A stretch of 64,000 bases of DNA from Arsenophonus sp052174115 (GCA_052174115.1 JBQMRX010000001.1:248001-312000); one strand, 5' to 3'; positions 19,722 through 30,290 are shown, counted from the stretch's first letter. Numbers and translations: made by a program. Notes: a model not told the origin generated them from the sequence alone.

Positions 19722-22307
19722 ATGCAAGAAGAATATCAAGCAAAAGAGATAGAACAATACGTACAACATTATTGGGAAGAAAAACAAACCTTTAAAGTAA
19801 CAGAAAATAACAACAAAGAAAAGTACTATTGCCTTTCAATGCTACCTTACCCATCTGGACAACTGCATATGGGACATGTCCGCAATTATACAATTGGTGA
19901 TGCTATTTCTCGTTATCAGCGTATGTTAGGAAAAAATGTTTTACAGCCTATTGGCTGGGATGCTTTTGGTTTACCTGCAGAAAATGCTGCAATAAAAAAT
20001 AATATTACTCCATCGCTATGGACTCATTCCAATATTGATTATATGAAAAATCAATTAAAAATTCTCGGATTTAGTTATGATTGGAGTCGAGAAATTAAAA
20101 CTTGTACGCCTGAGTATTATCGTTGGGAACAATGGTTTTTTATCAAACTTTATGAAAAAAAATTAGTTTATAAAAAAATCGCTTCCGTTAACTGGTGTCC
20201 AAATGATTTAACGGTTTTAGCTAATGAGCAAGTTATTGATGGTTGTTGTTGGCGTTGCGATACAATTGTTGAACAAAAAGAAATCCCTCAATGGTTCATA
20301 AAAATTACTACTTATGCTGAAGAACTACTTAATGATTTAGATAAACTTGATGATTGGCCAGAACAAGTAAAAGTCATGCAACGTAATTGGATTGGCCGAT
20401 CAGAAGGAATTGAAGTTACTTTTAAAATAAAAAATAAAGATGACGAACTAAATATCTATACAACTCGACCTGATATTTTTATGGGAGTTACTTATCTTGC
20501 TATTGCACCAACTCATCCATTAGCAAAAGCTGAATCAAAAAAAAATGTTAAACTTAACGCTTTTATTGATGAATGCCGTAATACTAAAATTACAGAAACC
20601 AAAATAGCAATAATAGAGAAAAAAGGCATTGCTAGTAATTTGTTTGCAATTCATCCATTAACTCACAAAAAAATTCCGATCTGGATAGTCAATTTTGTAT
20701 TAATGGAATATGGTACAGGAGCAATAATGGCTGTTCCAGGGCATAATCAGAGTGACTGGGAATTCGCTAATAAATATAACTTACCTATTAAAATAGTTAT
20801 TGCTAAAAATGAAGGTCAGATATTTGACCCAACAATCGGTCCATTAATTAATAAAAATAAACTAATTGATTCAGGTGAATTTAGTGGTATGGATAACGAA
20901 ACAGGCGCCAAAGCTATTACAAATAAACTAATTTCGCAAGGTTCAGCTCAGCGTAAAATAAATTATCGTTTATCTGATTGGGGGGTTTCTCGTCAACGTT
21001 ATTGGGGAGTACCTATTCCAATGTTAACAATGGAAGATGGCTCTATTATTCCAGTGCCAGAAGATCAATTACCAGTTATTTTACCTGAAGACATACTAAC
21101 AAATGGAATAACTAATTCTATTAGAACAAATTCACAGTGGGATAAAATTAATATCAATGGTAATAATTTATTACGTGAAATTGATACTTTTGATACATTT
21201 ATGGAGTCTTCATGGTATTATGCTCGCTATACTTGTCCTAAATATGATAAAGGAATGTTAGATTCTACTGCAGCTAATTATTGGTTACCTGTTGATCAAT
21301 ATATTGGTGGTATTGAACATGCAATTATGCATCTATTATATTTCCGTTTTTTTCATAAATTAATGCGTGATATTGGTTTAATAAATTATGATGAACCTGT
21401 TAAAAGTTTATTATGTCAAGGAATGGTGTTAGCGGATACTTTTTATTACTTAGATGAAAATGGACAACGAATTTGGGTATCACAAATTGATGTAACTATT
21501 GAACGAAATAAAGAAGGTAAAATTATTAAAGCAATTGATAAGCATGGACATAAACTATTCTACATTGGAATGAGTAAAATGTCTAAATCAAAAAATAACG
21601 GTATCAATCCAGAATTAATGTTAAAAAAATATGGGGCTGATACAGTACGTCTATTTATGATGTTTACAGCTCCACCGGAGTGTACTTTAGAATGGCGAGA
21701 ATCAAGTCTAAAAGGTGCAAATCGTTTTATTCGTCGTCTTTGGCGTATCGTTTTTGAACATACACAAAAAGTTAAAAAAAAATCATTAGATTATAAAAAT
21801 ATTACGTTAGAACAAAAAAAAATAAGACGAGATTTACATAAAACAATCGACAAAGTAACTAATGATATTAATCATCGTTATACATTTAATACCGCAATTG
21901 CTTCTATTATGGAATTTATGAATAAATTAATGCGTATAATAAATAATTGTAATACACAAAATCAGGCATTAATACAAGAATCTTTAGAAGCTATCGTTCG
22001 AATGTTATCGCCTATTATACCACATTCTTGTTTTATCATGTGGAAAGCACTTGGTAATCTAGAAGATATCGACAATGCACCTTGGCCCATTAGTGACGAA
22101 CAAGCAAAAATAGATGATAATAAATTAATTATCATTCAAATTAATGGTAAAGTTCGTGGATGTATAACTGTTGATATTAACGTATCACAAGATTTTGTTT
22201 TAAAAATGGCTACTAAAGAATATAATATAGCAAAATATCTTAAAGGTATAAATATACGTAAAATAATTTATATACCAGGTAAGCTGTTAAATATTGTTGT
22301 TAACTAA
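19722..22307 (+). CDS. leuS: Leucyl-tRNA synthetase
   Basis: This class Ia synthetase charges leucine tRNAs, including the tRNA-Leu(UAG) in this window. It has 861 residues against 860 in E. coli. Visible features are PYPSGQLHMGH (HMGH at 49-52), the inserted CP1 editing domain with TTRPDIFMG and GTGAIMAVPGH, the KMSKSKNN loop near residue 620, and the C-terminal VRGCITVDI domain. The frame is intact. It is followed after 17 bases by lptE, so leuS-lptE-holA-nadD is one operon as in E. coli. Confidence 0.97.
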   Translation: MQEEYQAKEIEQYVQHYWEEKQTFKVTENNNKEKYYCLSMLPYPSGQLHMGHVRNYTIGDAISRYQRMLGKNVLQPIGWDAFGLPAENAAIKNNITPSLWTHSNIDYMKNQLKILGFSYDWSREIKTCTPEYYRWEQWFFIKLYEKKLVYKKIASVNWCPNDLTVLANEQVIDGCCWRCDTIVEQKEIPQWFIKITTYAEELLNDLDKLDDWPEQVKVMQRNWIGRSEGIEVTFKIKNKDDELNIYTTRPDIFMGVTYLAIAPTHPLAKAESKKNVKLNAFIDECRNTKITETKIAIIEKKGIASNLFAIHPLTHKKIPIWIVNFVLMEYGTGAIMAVPGHNQSDWEFANKYNLPIKIVIAKNEGQIFDPTIGPLINKNKLIDSGEFSGMDNETGAKAITNKLISQGSAQRKINYRLSDWGVSRQRYWGVPIPMLTMEDGSIIPVPEDQLPVILPEDILTNGITNSIRTNSQWDKININGNNLLREIDTFDTFMESSWYYARYTCPKYDKGMLDSTAANYWLPVDQYIGGIEHAIMHLLYFRFFHKLMRDIGLINYDEPVKSLLCQGMVLADTFYYLDENGQRIWVSQIDVTIERNKEGKIIKAIDKHGHKLFYIGMSKMSKSKNNGINPELMLKKYGADTVRLFMMFTAPPECTLEWRESSLKGANRFIRRLWRIVFEHTQKVKKKSLDYKNITLEQKKIRRDLHKTIDKVTNDINHRYTFNTAIASIMEFMNKLMRIINNCNTQNQALIQESLEAIVRMLSPIIPHSCFIMWKALGNLEDIDNAPWPISDEQAKIDDNKLIIIQINGKVRGCITVDINVSQDFVLKMATKEYNIAKYLKGINIRKIIYIPGKLLNIVVN

Positions 22308-22324
22308 CTTAATAAGGAAATAAT

Positions 22325-22872
22325 ATGTATTATTTAATTTTTTTTTAAGCTTAATTACATTATTTACAACTGGTTGCAGATTTTGCTTACAAGATATAAA
22401 TCAGCTACCAGAAGAATTAAAAACATTAAGAATAAGTAGCAATGATCCTTATGGTCCTTTATCATACGCAATTAAAAACCAATTGCGTATAAATAATATT
22501 AAATTAATTGATGAGAATCTTGAAAATATGCCAATTTTAAAAATTTTGAGTTCATCTGAAAAGAGCGAAACTGTTTCTATTTATCAAGACGGTAAAAGTG
22601 CAGAAAAACAATTAATTTTTTTTGTTAACGCTAAAATCATTCTACCAAATGGTATTTTTTATTCTATCAAAACAGATGTCAAACGAATTTTTTTCGATAA
22701 TCCATTAGAAACACTCGCTAAAGATGCAGAAAACGAACTTGTTAAACAAGAAATGCGCGAACAAGCGGCTCATCAGTTAATTTATAAATTATTAATCATT
22801 TATAACACTATTCAGAATCAAAGTGAAAAGTTAATTATTAAAAAAAAATCAATACCGGTAGATTCAGAATGA
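22325..22872 (+). CDS. lptE: LPS-assembly lipoprotein LptE, frameshifted in a poly-T tract
   Basis: LptE (RlpB) is the outer-membrane lipoprotein that plugs LptD for LPS insertion. ATG 22325 has AAGGA six bases upstream and encodes MYYLIFF before a TAA. The frame one base over continues without a stop to 22872 and reads LSLITLFTTGC, an excellent lipobox, then family segments such as NDPYGPLSYAIKNQLRIN and IFFDNPLETLAKD. One extra T in the nine-T run at 22338-22346 would join the start to this frame exactly and give an E. coli-like signal peptide. The downstream frame has no ATG, GTG or TTG before the lipobox. It overlaps holA by four bases. The gene may be rescued by slippage, broken, or affected by a sequencing error. 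Confidence 0.88.
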
Positions 22873-23909
22873 TTTGTATTTATCCGGAACAATTAAGTTC
22901 TCAATTCTATAATCAGATTAAAACATGTTATCTAATTTTTGGTAATGATTATTTTTTATTACAAGAAAGCGTAGATAAAATTTGTCAAATTGCTAAAGAG
23001 AAAAATTTTACTGAACGTTATATTTATTCATTGGATACAAATACTGACTGGAAGACTATTTATTTTCTAAGTCGATCATTTAGCTTATTTTCTTGTCGAC
23101 AAATTCTTATCTTAACATTACCTGAAAATGGTCCAAATATAATCATGTCAAAAAATCTTTTTAAGTTAACTAAATTATTACATCCAGATTTATTACTCAT
23201 ATTACGTGGTAATAAGTTATCTAAAGTACAAAAAAATAGTGATTGGTATAAAAAAATAAGTAAAAATGGAATCTATATTAATTGCGTAACACCTTCACAA
23301 GCTAAATTGCCTCAATGGGTAACACAACGAACAAAAGAAATGTCTCTTACTTTAGAGAAGCAAGCTAATCAGCTTCTTTGTTATTGTTATGAAGGAAATT
23401 TATTGGCTCTTAATCAAGCACTTGAACGTTTATCAATATTATATCCTGATGGTAATCTTACTTTATCTCGTGTTAAAGATACAGTACATAATTTTGTGAA
23501 TTTCACGCCTTATCATTGGATTGATTCACTATTATTAGGTGAAATTAAACGCAGTTGGCATATTCTTCATCAATTACAATATGAAAATTATGAAGCTGTG
23601 ATTTTATTACATATAATTCAACGCGAACTAATGTTACTTTTGACATTAAAACAAGAAAATAACGATAAAAATTTAAAAAAAATATTTGATGAACATAACG
23701 TTTTACAATTTCGACGTCAACTTATTAGAGTTGCATTAGAACGTTTATCACTTCGTAAATTACAACTTGCAATACAATTAATTACAAAAATTGAATTAGA
23801 TTTAAAACAAAACTATAACCAATTAATTTTTCCAAAATTAGAAGTTTTATCTATGTTATTATGTAATAAATTATTATACGAGAGTTTTATTGATGACTCG
23901 ACAAATTAA
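22869..23909 (+). CDS. holA: DNA polymerase III subunit delta
   Basis: HolA is the delta subunit of the clamp loader; it opens the beta clamp. It has 346 residues against 343 in E. coli and aligns along the whole length. Characteristic stretches are YLIFGNDYFLLQES (beta-binding N-terminus), LLLILRGNKLSK, QLLCYCYEGNLLALNQALE and the C-terminal collar domain. The ATG overlaps the lptE stop as ATGA, indicating translational coupling. It overlaps nadD by 17 bases. No damage is visible. Confidence 0.95.
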   Translation: MICIYPEQLSSQFYNQIKTCYLIFGNDYFLLQESVDKICQIAKEKNFTERYIYSLDTNTDWKTIYFLSRSFSLFSCRQILILTLPENGPNIIMSKNLFKLTKLLHPDLLLILRGNKLSKVQKNSDWYKKISKNGIYINCVTPSQAKLPQWVTQRTKEMSLTLEKQANQLLCYCYEGNLLALNQALERLSILYPDGNLTLSRVKDTVHNFVNFTPYHWIDSLLLGEIKRSWHILHQLQYENYEAVILLHIIQRELMLLLTLKQENNDKNLKKIFDEHNVLQFRRQLIRVALERLSLRKLQLAIQLITKIELDLKQNYNQLIFPKLEVLSMLLCNKLLYESFIDDSTN

Positions 23910-24573
23910 GAAAATAACTAATTTTTCATCTATTCAAGCACTATTTGGTGGTACTTTTGATCCTATTCACTATGGCCACTTGTTATCTGCTGAAGCATTA
24001 GCTAAAAAAATTGGTTTAGAGCAGATTGTTTTGCTTCCAAATTATATACCAACGCACCGCCAACAACCTAAGGCAACAATTCAACAAAGATTAACAATGA
24101 TAAGATTAGCTATTAAAAATAATCCACTGTTTAGTATAGATACTCGTGAACTTAAAAGTACAATTCCTTTACATACTATTGAAATACTAATTTCTTTAAG
24201 ACAACAAATTGGTTATCAAAAACCACTAGCTTTTATTATTGGACAAGATTCATTATTATCAATTAATACCTGGTTTAATTGGAAAAAAATTTTGAATCTT
24301 TGTCATTTACTAGTTTGTTCTAGACCAAATTATAATAATTATTTTTCAACTTTATCAATGCAACAATGGCTAAAAAATCATCAAATTTATGATCCTAAAA
24401 TACTTAATTATGAATCTTGTGGTACTATTTATTTAGCTAATACTCCTTTGTTAAATATTTCAGCAACTGAAATTCGTGAACGAAAACGCAATAGAAAAAG
24501 TTGTAAAGATATATTACCAGCAGAAGTTTTACGCTATATTAATAAATATTATCTTTATCAAGATTGCTCATAA
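23893..24573 (+). CDS. nadD: Nicotinate-mononucleotide adenylyltransferase
   Basis: NadD adenylates nicotinate mononucleotide to deamido-NAD in the cytosol, a core step of NAD synthesis. It has 226 residues against 213 in E. coli; the extra length is an N-terminal MTRQIKKITNFSS. The nucleotidyltransferase signature GGTFDPIHYGH and the C-terminal ISATEIRER (ISxTxxR) motif are intact, with FIIGQDSL between. I use ATG 23893 rather than the in-frame TTG one codon earlier. The start lies inside holA, as expected for a coupled operon. A short hairpin follows at 24625-24646. Confidence 0.94.
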   Translation: MTRQIKKITNFSSIQALFGGTFDPIHYGHLLSAEALAKKIGLEQIVLLPNYIPTHRQQPKATIQQRLTMIRLAIKNNPLFSIDTRELKSTIPLHTIEILISLRQQIGYQKPLAFIIGQDSLLSINTWFNWKKILNLCHLLVCSRPNYNNYFSTLSMQQWLKNHQIYDPKILNYESCGTIYLANTPLLNISATEIRERKRNRKSCKDILPAEVLRYINKYYLYQDCS

Positions 24574-25588
24574 TTAAGTAATAAAATATAAAATTAATAA
24601 AATATATCTAAATTCTTATAAATATAAGATAATTTATATTATCTTAGTGCTTTTAAACTTACCATTAAATTAACATAATTTCATATAATTTATTTTAAAA
24701 TTAATTATAAATATTTCAGTTAATTTTAGTAAAAATAAAATATAATATAAATTATTTTATATTTTTTTAAAAAATTTATAACTAAATATGATATTAAATT
24801 TTTAATTAACTTTAAATTAAAGATGATATTTTAATAAAAAAGTATAAAAAATATTTTTGTTATTTATTTATTTATAAAATTCAATATTATTGATTATATA
24901 ATAATTAGTATTGAAACATTGAATTAATATTTAATATCTATTTTTAATAAAATTAATATAAAATATTTTAAAATAATAATAATTCACTTATCTGATAATA
25001 AATATTTTTTAAATTAAATAATTGTTAACTATAATATACAATTATTTAAATTATGCAAAAATAATTACTATACCTATAAAGTTAAAATACTGAATTATAA
25101 CTTAAAATTAAAATTAATTGTAATAATATATAAAAATAATTAATTAAATTTAAATAAGTTTTAAGAATATTTTGTTGGTTTATAAAAATAAAATTTTTTG
25201 TTTATTGAGATATTTTAAAAAATTAGATAAAAATTAATCTTAAAAATATTTTTGAGAAAGAAACAAAAAATACTAAATATATTTATAAAAAATACAACAT
25301 ATTTTTTTAAATATAGTAGATAGAAATTTAAAAAACATAAATATAATATTTATAAATTAAATCAATGAAAACAAGATAAATATTATCTTTATTTTTTTAA
25401 GTTATAATTAAAATATTTTTCTTATTTATAATAAAACAATAAAAAATCAAAAATTATCAATATTACATCATTAACATTATATTATAAAAAGCTCAAATGT
25501 TTATTATAAAAATTTTTTATATACCAAAATAATATTAAAAATAAATCATACTTATTATTAAAATAATACATTTATATAGGTTATTAAT
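24574..25588. other. Spacer where rsfS and rlmH are expected
   Basis: About 1 kb separates nadD and mrdA. E. coli carries cobC, rsfS (ybeB) and rlmH (ybeA) here, together slightly longer than this gap. No peptide from any of them can be read. The hairpin at 24625-24646 follows nadD; nothing else is recognised. Confidence 0.55.
24625..24646. terminator. Hairpin after nadD
   Basis: TAAGATAAT and ATTATCTTA form a 9-bp stem around TTAT, about 50 bases after the nadD stop. There is no T run after it. It is a plausible end of the leuS-lptE-holA-nadD transcript. Confidence 0.4.
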
Positions 25589-27460
25589 ATGAATGGAAAT
25601 AAAAAAAATAAAAAAAAGAATCATAATTATTATTTTAATAATTATACTGCTGAATCTATTTTATTTGCTCATAGAGCATTAATAGCTTTTATTATTATTA
25701 TGATATTAATAATTATTATAATTGCTAATCTCTATCATCTACAAGTAATTTGTCATGAAGATTACAAAATTCGTTCAAATAATAATCGAATAAAATTAAT
25801 TCCCATTTCACCAACTAGAGGCATTATTTATGATAGAAATGGTATTCCTCTCGCATTAAATCGTACATTTTATCAATTAGAAGTTATTCCTGAAAAAATA
25901 TCTAATTTAACAGAAATGTTTTTGCAATTACGTAATATAATTGACCTTACTGATCAAGATATTTTAAACTTTAAAAAAGAACGTAAACGCTCACGACGAT
26001 TTACATCTATACCATTAAAAACATCACTAAATGAATTACAAATCGCACGTTTTTCTGTTAATCAATATCGATTTCCAAATATTAAAATTAAAGGTTATCA
26101 ACATCGTTATTATCCTTATGGTTCATCTCTAACGCATGTTATCGGTTACGTATCTAAGATCAATAACAAAGATATAGAATATTTAAAGAATAATGATTTA
26201 TTAAAAAATTATACTATCACCCATGATATTGGTAAATTAGGTATAGAGCGATATTATGAAAATATTTTACATGGAAAAATAGGTTATGAAGAAGTTGAAG
26301 TTAATAATAAGGGAGAGGTTATACGTCAACTTAATGAACAATCACCACAAGCAGGAAAAGATATTCATTTATCTATTGATCTCAATTTACAAGTCAAAAT
26401 TAGTAAATTATTAACAACAAGTCGAGCTGCTGTTGTTGTAACAGATCCTAGAAATGGAGAAGTATTAGCTCTTGTATCTACACCAAGCTATGATCCTAAT
26501 TTATTTGTTAATGGTATTTCTAATAAGGATTATCAAATTTTATTAAATAATCCAAATTACCCGTTAATTAATAGAACTATACAAGGACTATATCCACCAG
26601 CTTCAACTGTTAAACCTTTTATTGCCATTGCTGCATTAAGTGAAAAAATTATTACTTCTAATTCTACTATTTTTGATCCAGGTTGGTGGAAGTTACCAAA
26701 CTCCAAAAAACGTTATCGAGATTGGAAACAATGGGGACATGGTAAATTAAATGTTGTTAAAGCAATTATTGAATCATCTGATACTTTTTTTTACCAGATT
26801 GCTTATGATATGGGTATCGATCGTATATCAAAATGGATGCAAAAATTTGGGTATGGTCATTATACTGGTATTGATCTTTTTGAAGAACATTCAGGTATTA
26901 TGCCAACTCGTGAATGGAAAAAAAAACGTTATAAAAAATCTTGGTATCAAGGAGATACTATTTCGGCGGGTATTGGTCAAGGTTATTGGATTACAACACC
27001 AATTCAAATGGTAAAAGCATTAATGATTTTAATTAATAATGGTACTGTTAAAATTCCTCATCTACTTCATAACACTAAATTAAATAATTCTACAATATCT
27101 TATGAGCAGAAAGATTATATTCAAATCAGTGATATTCGTTCAAAATTTTGGAAATTAGTTAAAGAAGGTATGTATGGTAGTGCTAATGCAAAAAATGGTA
27201 CAGCACATAAAAGTTTCATTAGTACTCCATATAAAGCTGCTGTCAAAACAGGTACAGCACAGGTGTTTAGTTATAAAACATATAATATAAATAATTTAGT
27301 TGAACGCTTGCACGATCATAAGTTAATGATCGGATTTGCTCCTTATCAAAATCCAATCGTTTCTGTTGCTATTATTTTAGAAAATGGTGGTACTAGTGGT
27401 ATAGCTATTGATGATATTGTTCGTAATATTTTTGATTATGTTTTACTTAATAAAAAATAA
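25589..27460 (+). CDS. mrdA: Penicillin-binding protein 2 (elongasome transpeptidase)
   Basis: PBP2 crosslinks peptidoglycan during lateral wall growth and works with RodA, encoded next. It has 623 residues against 633 in E. coli. One N-terminal membrane helix (about 32-51, very Ile-rich) is followed by the pedestal domain and then the transpeptidase domain. Active-site motifs are STVK in PPASTVKPF, SSD in ESSDTFFYQ and KTGT in VKTGTAQVF. The ATG start has a short ATAGG upstream. The gene is 47 bases from mrdB. Keeping this pair implies a rod-shaped cell that still makes a wall. Confidence 0.96.
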   Translation: MNGNKKNKKKNHNYYFNNYTAESILFAHRALIAFIIIMILIIIIIANLYHLQVICHEDYKIRSNNNRIKLIPISPTRGIIYDRNGIPLALNRTFYQLEVIPEKISNLTEMFLQLRNIIDLTDQDILNFKKERKRSRRFTSIPLKTSLNELQIARFSVNQYRFPNIKIKGYQHRYYPYGSSLTHVIGYVSKINNKDIEYLKNNDLLKNYTITHDIGKLGIERYYENILHGKIGYEEVEVNNKGEVIRQLNEQSPQAGKDIHLSIDLNLQVKISKLLTTSRAAVVVTDPRNGEVLALVSTPSYDPNLFVNGISNKDYQILLNNPNYPLINRTIQGLYPPASTVKPFIAIAALSEKIITSNSTIFDPGWWKLPNSKKRYRDWKQWGHGKLNVVKAIIESSDTFFYQIAYDMGIDRISKWMQKFGYGHYTGIDLFEEHSGIMPTREWKKKRYKKSWYQGDTISAGIGQGYWITTPIQMVKALMILINNGTVKIPHLLHNTKLNNSTISYEQKDYIQISDIRSKFWKLVKEGMYGSANAKNGTAHKSFISTPYKAAVKTGTAQVFSYKTYNINNLVERLHDHKLMIGFAPYQNPIVSVAIILENGGTSGIAIDDIVRNIFDYVLLNKK

Positions 27461-27507
27461 TATGACAAAAATTAGATACGAATGTATTTGCAAAAAAATT
27501 ATAATAT

Positions 27508-28620
27508 ATGACTGATAATTCATATAAGTTATCTACTTTAATACGTTTATATATTGATATTCCAATATTATTAATTCTTTTTATATTAACAATATATGGC
27601 ATTATGATTATGTGGAGTGCTAGTGGACAAAACATTGAAATGATGGAACATAAATTAATACAAATTACTATTGGATATATTATAATGATTGTTATGGCAC
27701 AAATTTCACCACGTATATATGAAAACTTAGCGCCTTATTTATATATTTTTTGCATAATTTTATTAATTTTTGTTGATATATTTGGTCAAATCAGTAAAGG
27801 TGCGCAAAGATGGTTAGATCTTGGTTTTATTCGTTTTCAACCATCTGAAATTGCTAAAATTTCAGTTCCATTGATGGTTGCGCGTTTTGTAAATCGAGAT
27901 TTATGCCCACCTACATTAAAAAATACTTTATTTGCATTAATACTTATATTATTTCCATCATTACTTGTTGCTATTCAACCGGATCTTGGTACATCTATTT
28001 TAATTACAACATCCGGATTGTTTATTCTTTTTTTAGCTGGTATAAAATGGAAATATATTACTATTGCAATAATAGGTATGAGTTTATTTATTCCAATTTT
28101 ATGGTTCTTTTTGATGCATGATTATCAACGAGATCGTATTATGATGTTACTTGATCCAAAAATTGATCCATTAGGAGCTGGTTATCATATTATTCAATCT
28201 AAAATTGCTATTGGTTCAGGGGGTTTATTTGGTAAAGGTTGGTTAAATGGCACGCAATCACAATTAGAATTTCTACCAGAACGCCATACTGATTTTATTT
28301 TTGCTGTATTAGCTGAAGAGTTCGGATTAATTGGGGTAATTATTTTACTCTTATTATATTTACTATTAATTATTCGTGGATTAATAATTGCAACTAATGC
28401 ACAAACTACTTTTGGTAGAGTTATTGTTGGTGGATTAATGTTAATTCTATTTATTTACATATTTGTTAACATTAGTATGGTTAGTGGTATTTTACCTGTA
28501 GTTGGCATTCCTTTACCAATAGTAAGTTATGGTGGCTCTGCATTAATTGTTTTAATGGCTGGATTTGGTATTATTATGTCAATTCATACTCATCGAAAAT
28601 TTATATCAAAATGTTTATAA
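27508..28620 (+). CDS. mrdB: RodA, peptidoglycan glycosyltransferase
   Basis: RodA is the SEDS-family glycosyltransferase partner of PBP2 in the elongasome. It has 370 residues, the E. coli length, with about ten membrane helices. Conserved SEDS segments include GAQRWLDLGFIRFQPSEIAK, IQPDLGTSIL, FLPERHTDFIFAVLAEEFG and GIPLPIVSYGGSA. The order mrdA-mrdB is the ancestral one. No Shine-Dalgarno of note is seen. Downstream rlpA and dacA, expected from E. coli, are absent. Confidence 0.96.
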   Translation: MTDNSYKLSTLIRLYIDIPILLILFILTIYGIMIMWSASGQNIEMMEHKLIQITIGYIIMIVMAQISPRIYENLAPYLYIFCIILLIFVDIFGQISKGAQRWLDLGFIRFQPSEIAKISVPLMVARFVNRDLCPPTLKNTLFALILILFPSLLVAIQPDLGTSILITTSGLFILFLAGIKWKYITIAIIGMSLFIPILWFFLMHDYQRDRIMMLLDPKIDPLGAGYHIIQSKIAIGSGGLFGKGWLNGTQSQLEFLPERHTDFIFAVLAEEFGLIGVIILLLLYLLLIIRGLIIATNAQTTFGRVIVGGLMLILFIYIFVNISMVSGILPVVGIPLPIVSYGGSALIVLMAGFGIIMSIHTHRKFISKCL

Positions 28621-29885
28621 TTAACAAGACATAAATATACTATTGTTGGATTTATATTTTTAGTTCTTTATTTTCTATTAATAATAATGTTATCAAAATC
28701 AATATAATTTAATTAATAAAAACTATTAATATTAAATTAATATTCTTATTGATTATTATTTAAAAAAATTTTATCTAAAAATTATGATTAATATCATTAT
28801 TTAATTATTTTAAGTAAAATAATATGAAATTATATAATTCAATTAAATATTAAAATTAATTAAATTATCATAAATAGTATTATTACTATTAATTTAAATA
28901 TTTAAATTGACTATAGATAATTAACTTTTTAAATACTTTTAACTTATATTTAATATTAATTGATTATATCTTTATGTCTTAACTAATGTATGATGTTAAT
29001 TTATAATCTAAAAAATAATGTTTCTATTGCAACTTAAAAACACATATCTTATAATAAAATTTTTTATTAAATAAATGAATAATAGTATTCAAAATTTTAA
29101 ATTAAAAAATATATGTTTATTATATTACCACTTATAACCTAAATATTCAAGAATAATATGATTGTACATGTATTATATCAATAATTATTAAATTATAATT
29201 ATTGATATTTTTCAAAATATATAATTTATAAAATGAGTTTATCCTTAATATTTTAACAAGATTCATTAATCAAATAGAAATAGTTTATTTTTAAATAAAA
29301 ATTTAAATATAAATGATATTAAAAAGGATAATATTTATTTTTATAAATTATAATCTAATTTTTATACAAAATATAAGAGATATTAATATCTCTTATATTT
29401 TAAAAGTATAATAGTAAAAGGTATAATTTAAAAAAATAAAAATTACTAATTTATAATTTTGTTTTTTAAAATTATAAAATTATTAATAACTTAAATAAAG
29501 TTAATTTCTACGTTTTTTGTTTATTTGTGTATTAATTAAATTAAATATTCAAAGTAATCTGTATTTGAATATTTTATGTAATTATATAAAAAGAATTAAA
29601 AATTAATTATATATTAAAGAATGTTAAATTATAAATTATAATAATCTTTAACAAAACATCAAATTATTGATACGATTAATTTATAATTAAATCATAAGTT
29701 TATTAAATAATACTCACTTATTATTTTTAAAGAAATAAAATAAAATTGATTTTTAATATAAAATTATAAGAAATTATTTTAAGTGTTATTAACTTAAATA
29801 AATTTTAAAAAAATTAAATTTTTATTTTATTAATATAGAAATACTTAATTTATAATAAAAAGTAGGTTCTGTTTTAGGAAAACTA
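28621..29885. other. Spacer where rlpA and dacA are expected
   Basis: These 1.26 kb hold no recognisable gene. E. coli has rlpA and dacA (PBP5) between mrdB and ybeD. No SxxK-type or SPOR-type peptide is readable. A perfect 34-bp palindrome at 29368-29401 is the only marked structure. Confidence 0.55.
29368..29401. repeat. Perfect 34-bp palindrome
   Basis: AAAATATAAGAGATATT (29368-29384) is followed immediately by its exact reverse complement (29385-29401). Two G-C pairs per arm and no mismatches make it unlikely to be noise. It lies about 480 bases before ybeD, near where the 3' end of an ancestral dacA would fall, and may be its surviving terminator. Confidence 0.5.
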
Positions 29886-30149
29886 ATGAAAACTAAACTA
29901 TATGAACTACTAGAATTTCCTTGTTCATTTACTTATAAAATAATTGGAATCGCTAAACCTGAATTAATTGATCAAATTATTAAAGTAATACAAAGAAATC
30001 TTCCAGGTGATTATGTACCATTAATTAAGCAAAGTAGCAAAGGTAATTTTTGTTCAATATCAATTAATATTATTGCAACAAATATTAAACAAATAGAAAA
30101 ACTCTATGAAGAGTTAGCTAATTTAGAATTAGTTCGTACAGTATTATAG
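29886..30149 (+). CDS. ybeD: YbeD, DUF493-family protein
   Basis: This small cytosolic protein of 87 residues has the same length as E. coli YbeD. It has an ACT-like regulatory fold, and its function is unknown. The N-terminus KTKLYELLEFPCSFTYKIIG and the C-terminal YEELANLELVRTVL match the family. The ATG is preceded by AGGAAA. It sits just upstream of lipB, as in E. coli, where a role linked to lipoylation has been suggested from context only. Confidence 0.92.
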   Translation: MKTKLYELLEFPCSFTYKIIGIAKPELIDQIIKVIQRNLPGDYVPLIKQSSKGNFCSISINIIATNIKQIEKLYEELANLELVRTVL

Positions 30150-30290
30150 ATATAATTTATTGTCGAACTTATATAAATCAAATATTATATTCCTTTATTT
30201 TTAATTTTTAAATATATATTAATCATGCTAGCAAGAATAATTTAAGAAGATTATACTGCATAATTAATATATATTTATGGTAGAAAAAAA

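Noticed and set aside
22483..22872. Short LptE starting at an internal TTG
   Set aside because: The homologous frame continues upstream through a lipobox to the poly-T tract, and the ATG with Shine-Dalgarno is at 22325. The internal TTG would remove the signal peptide.
23890..23892. TTG one codon before the nadD ATG
   Set aside because: The ATG at 23893 is adjacent and a stronger initiator.
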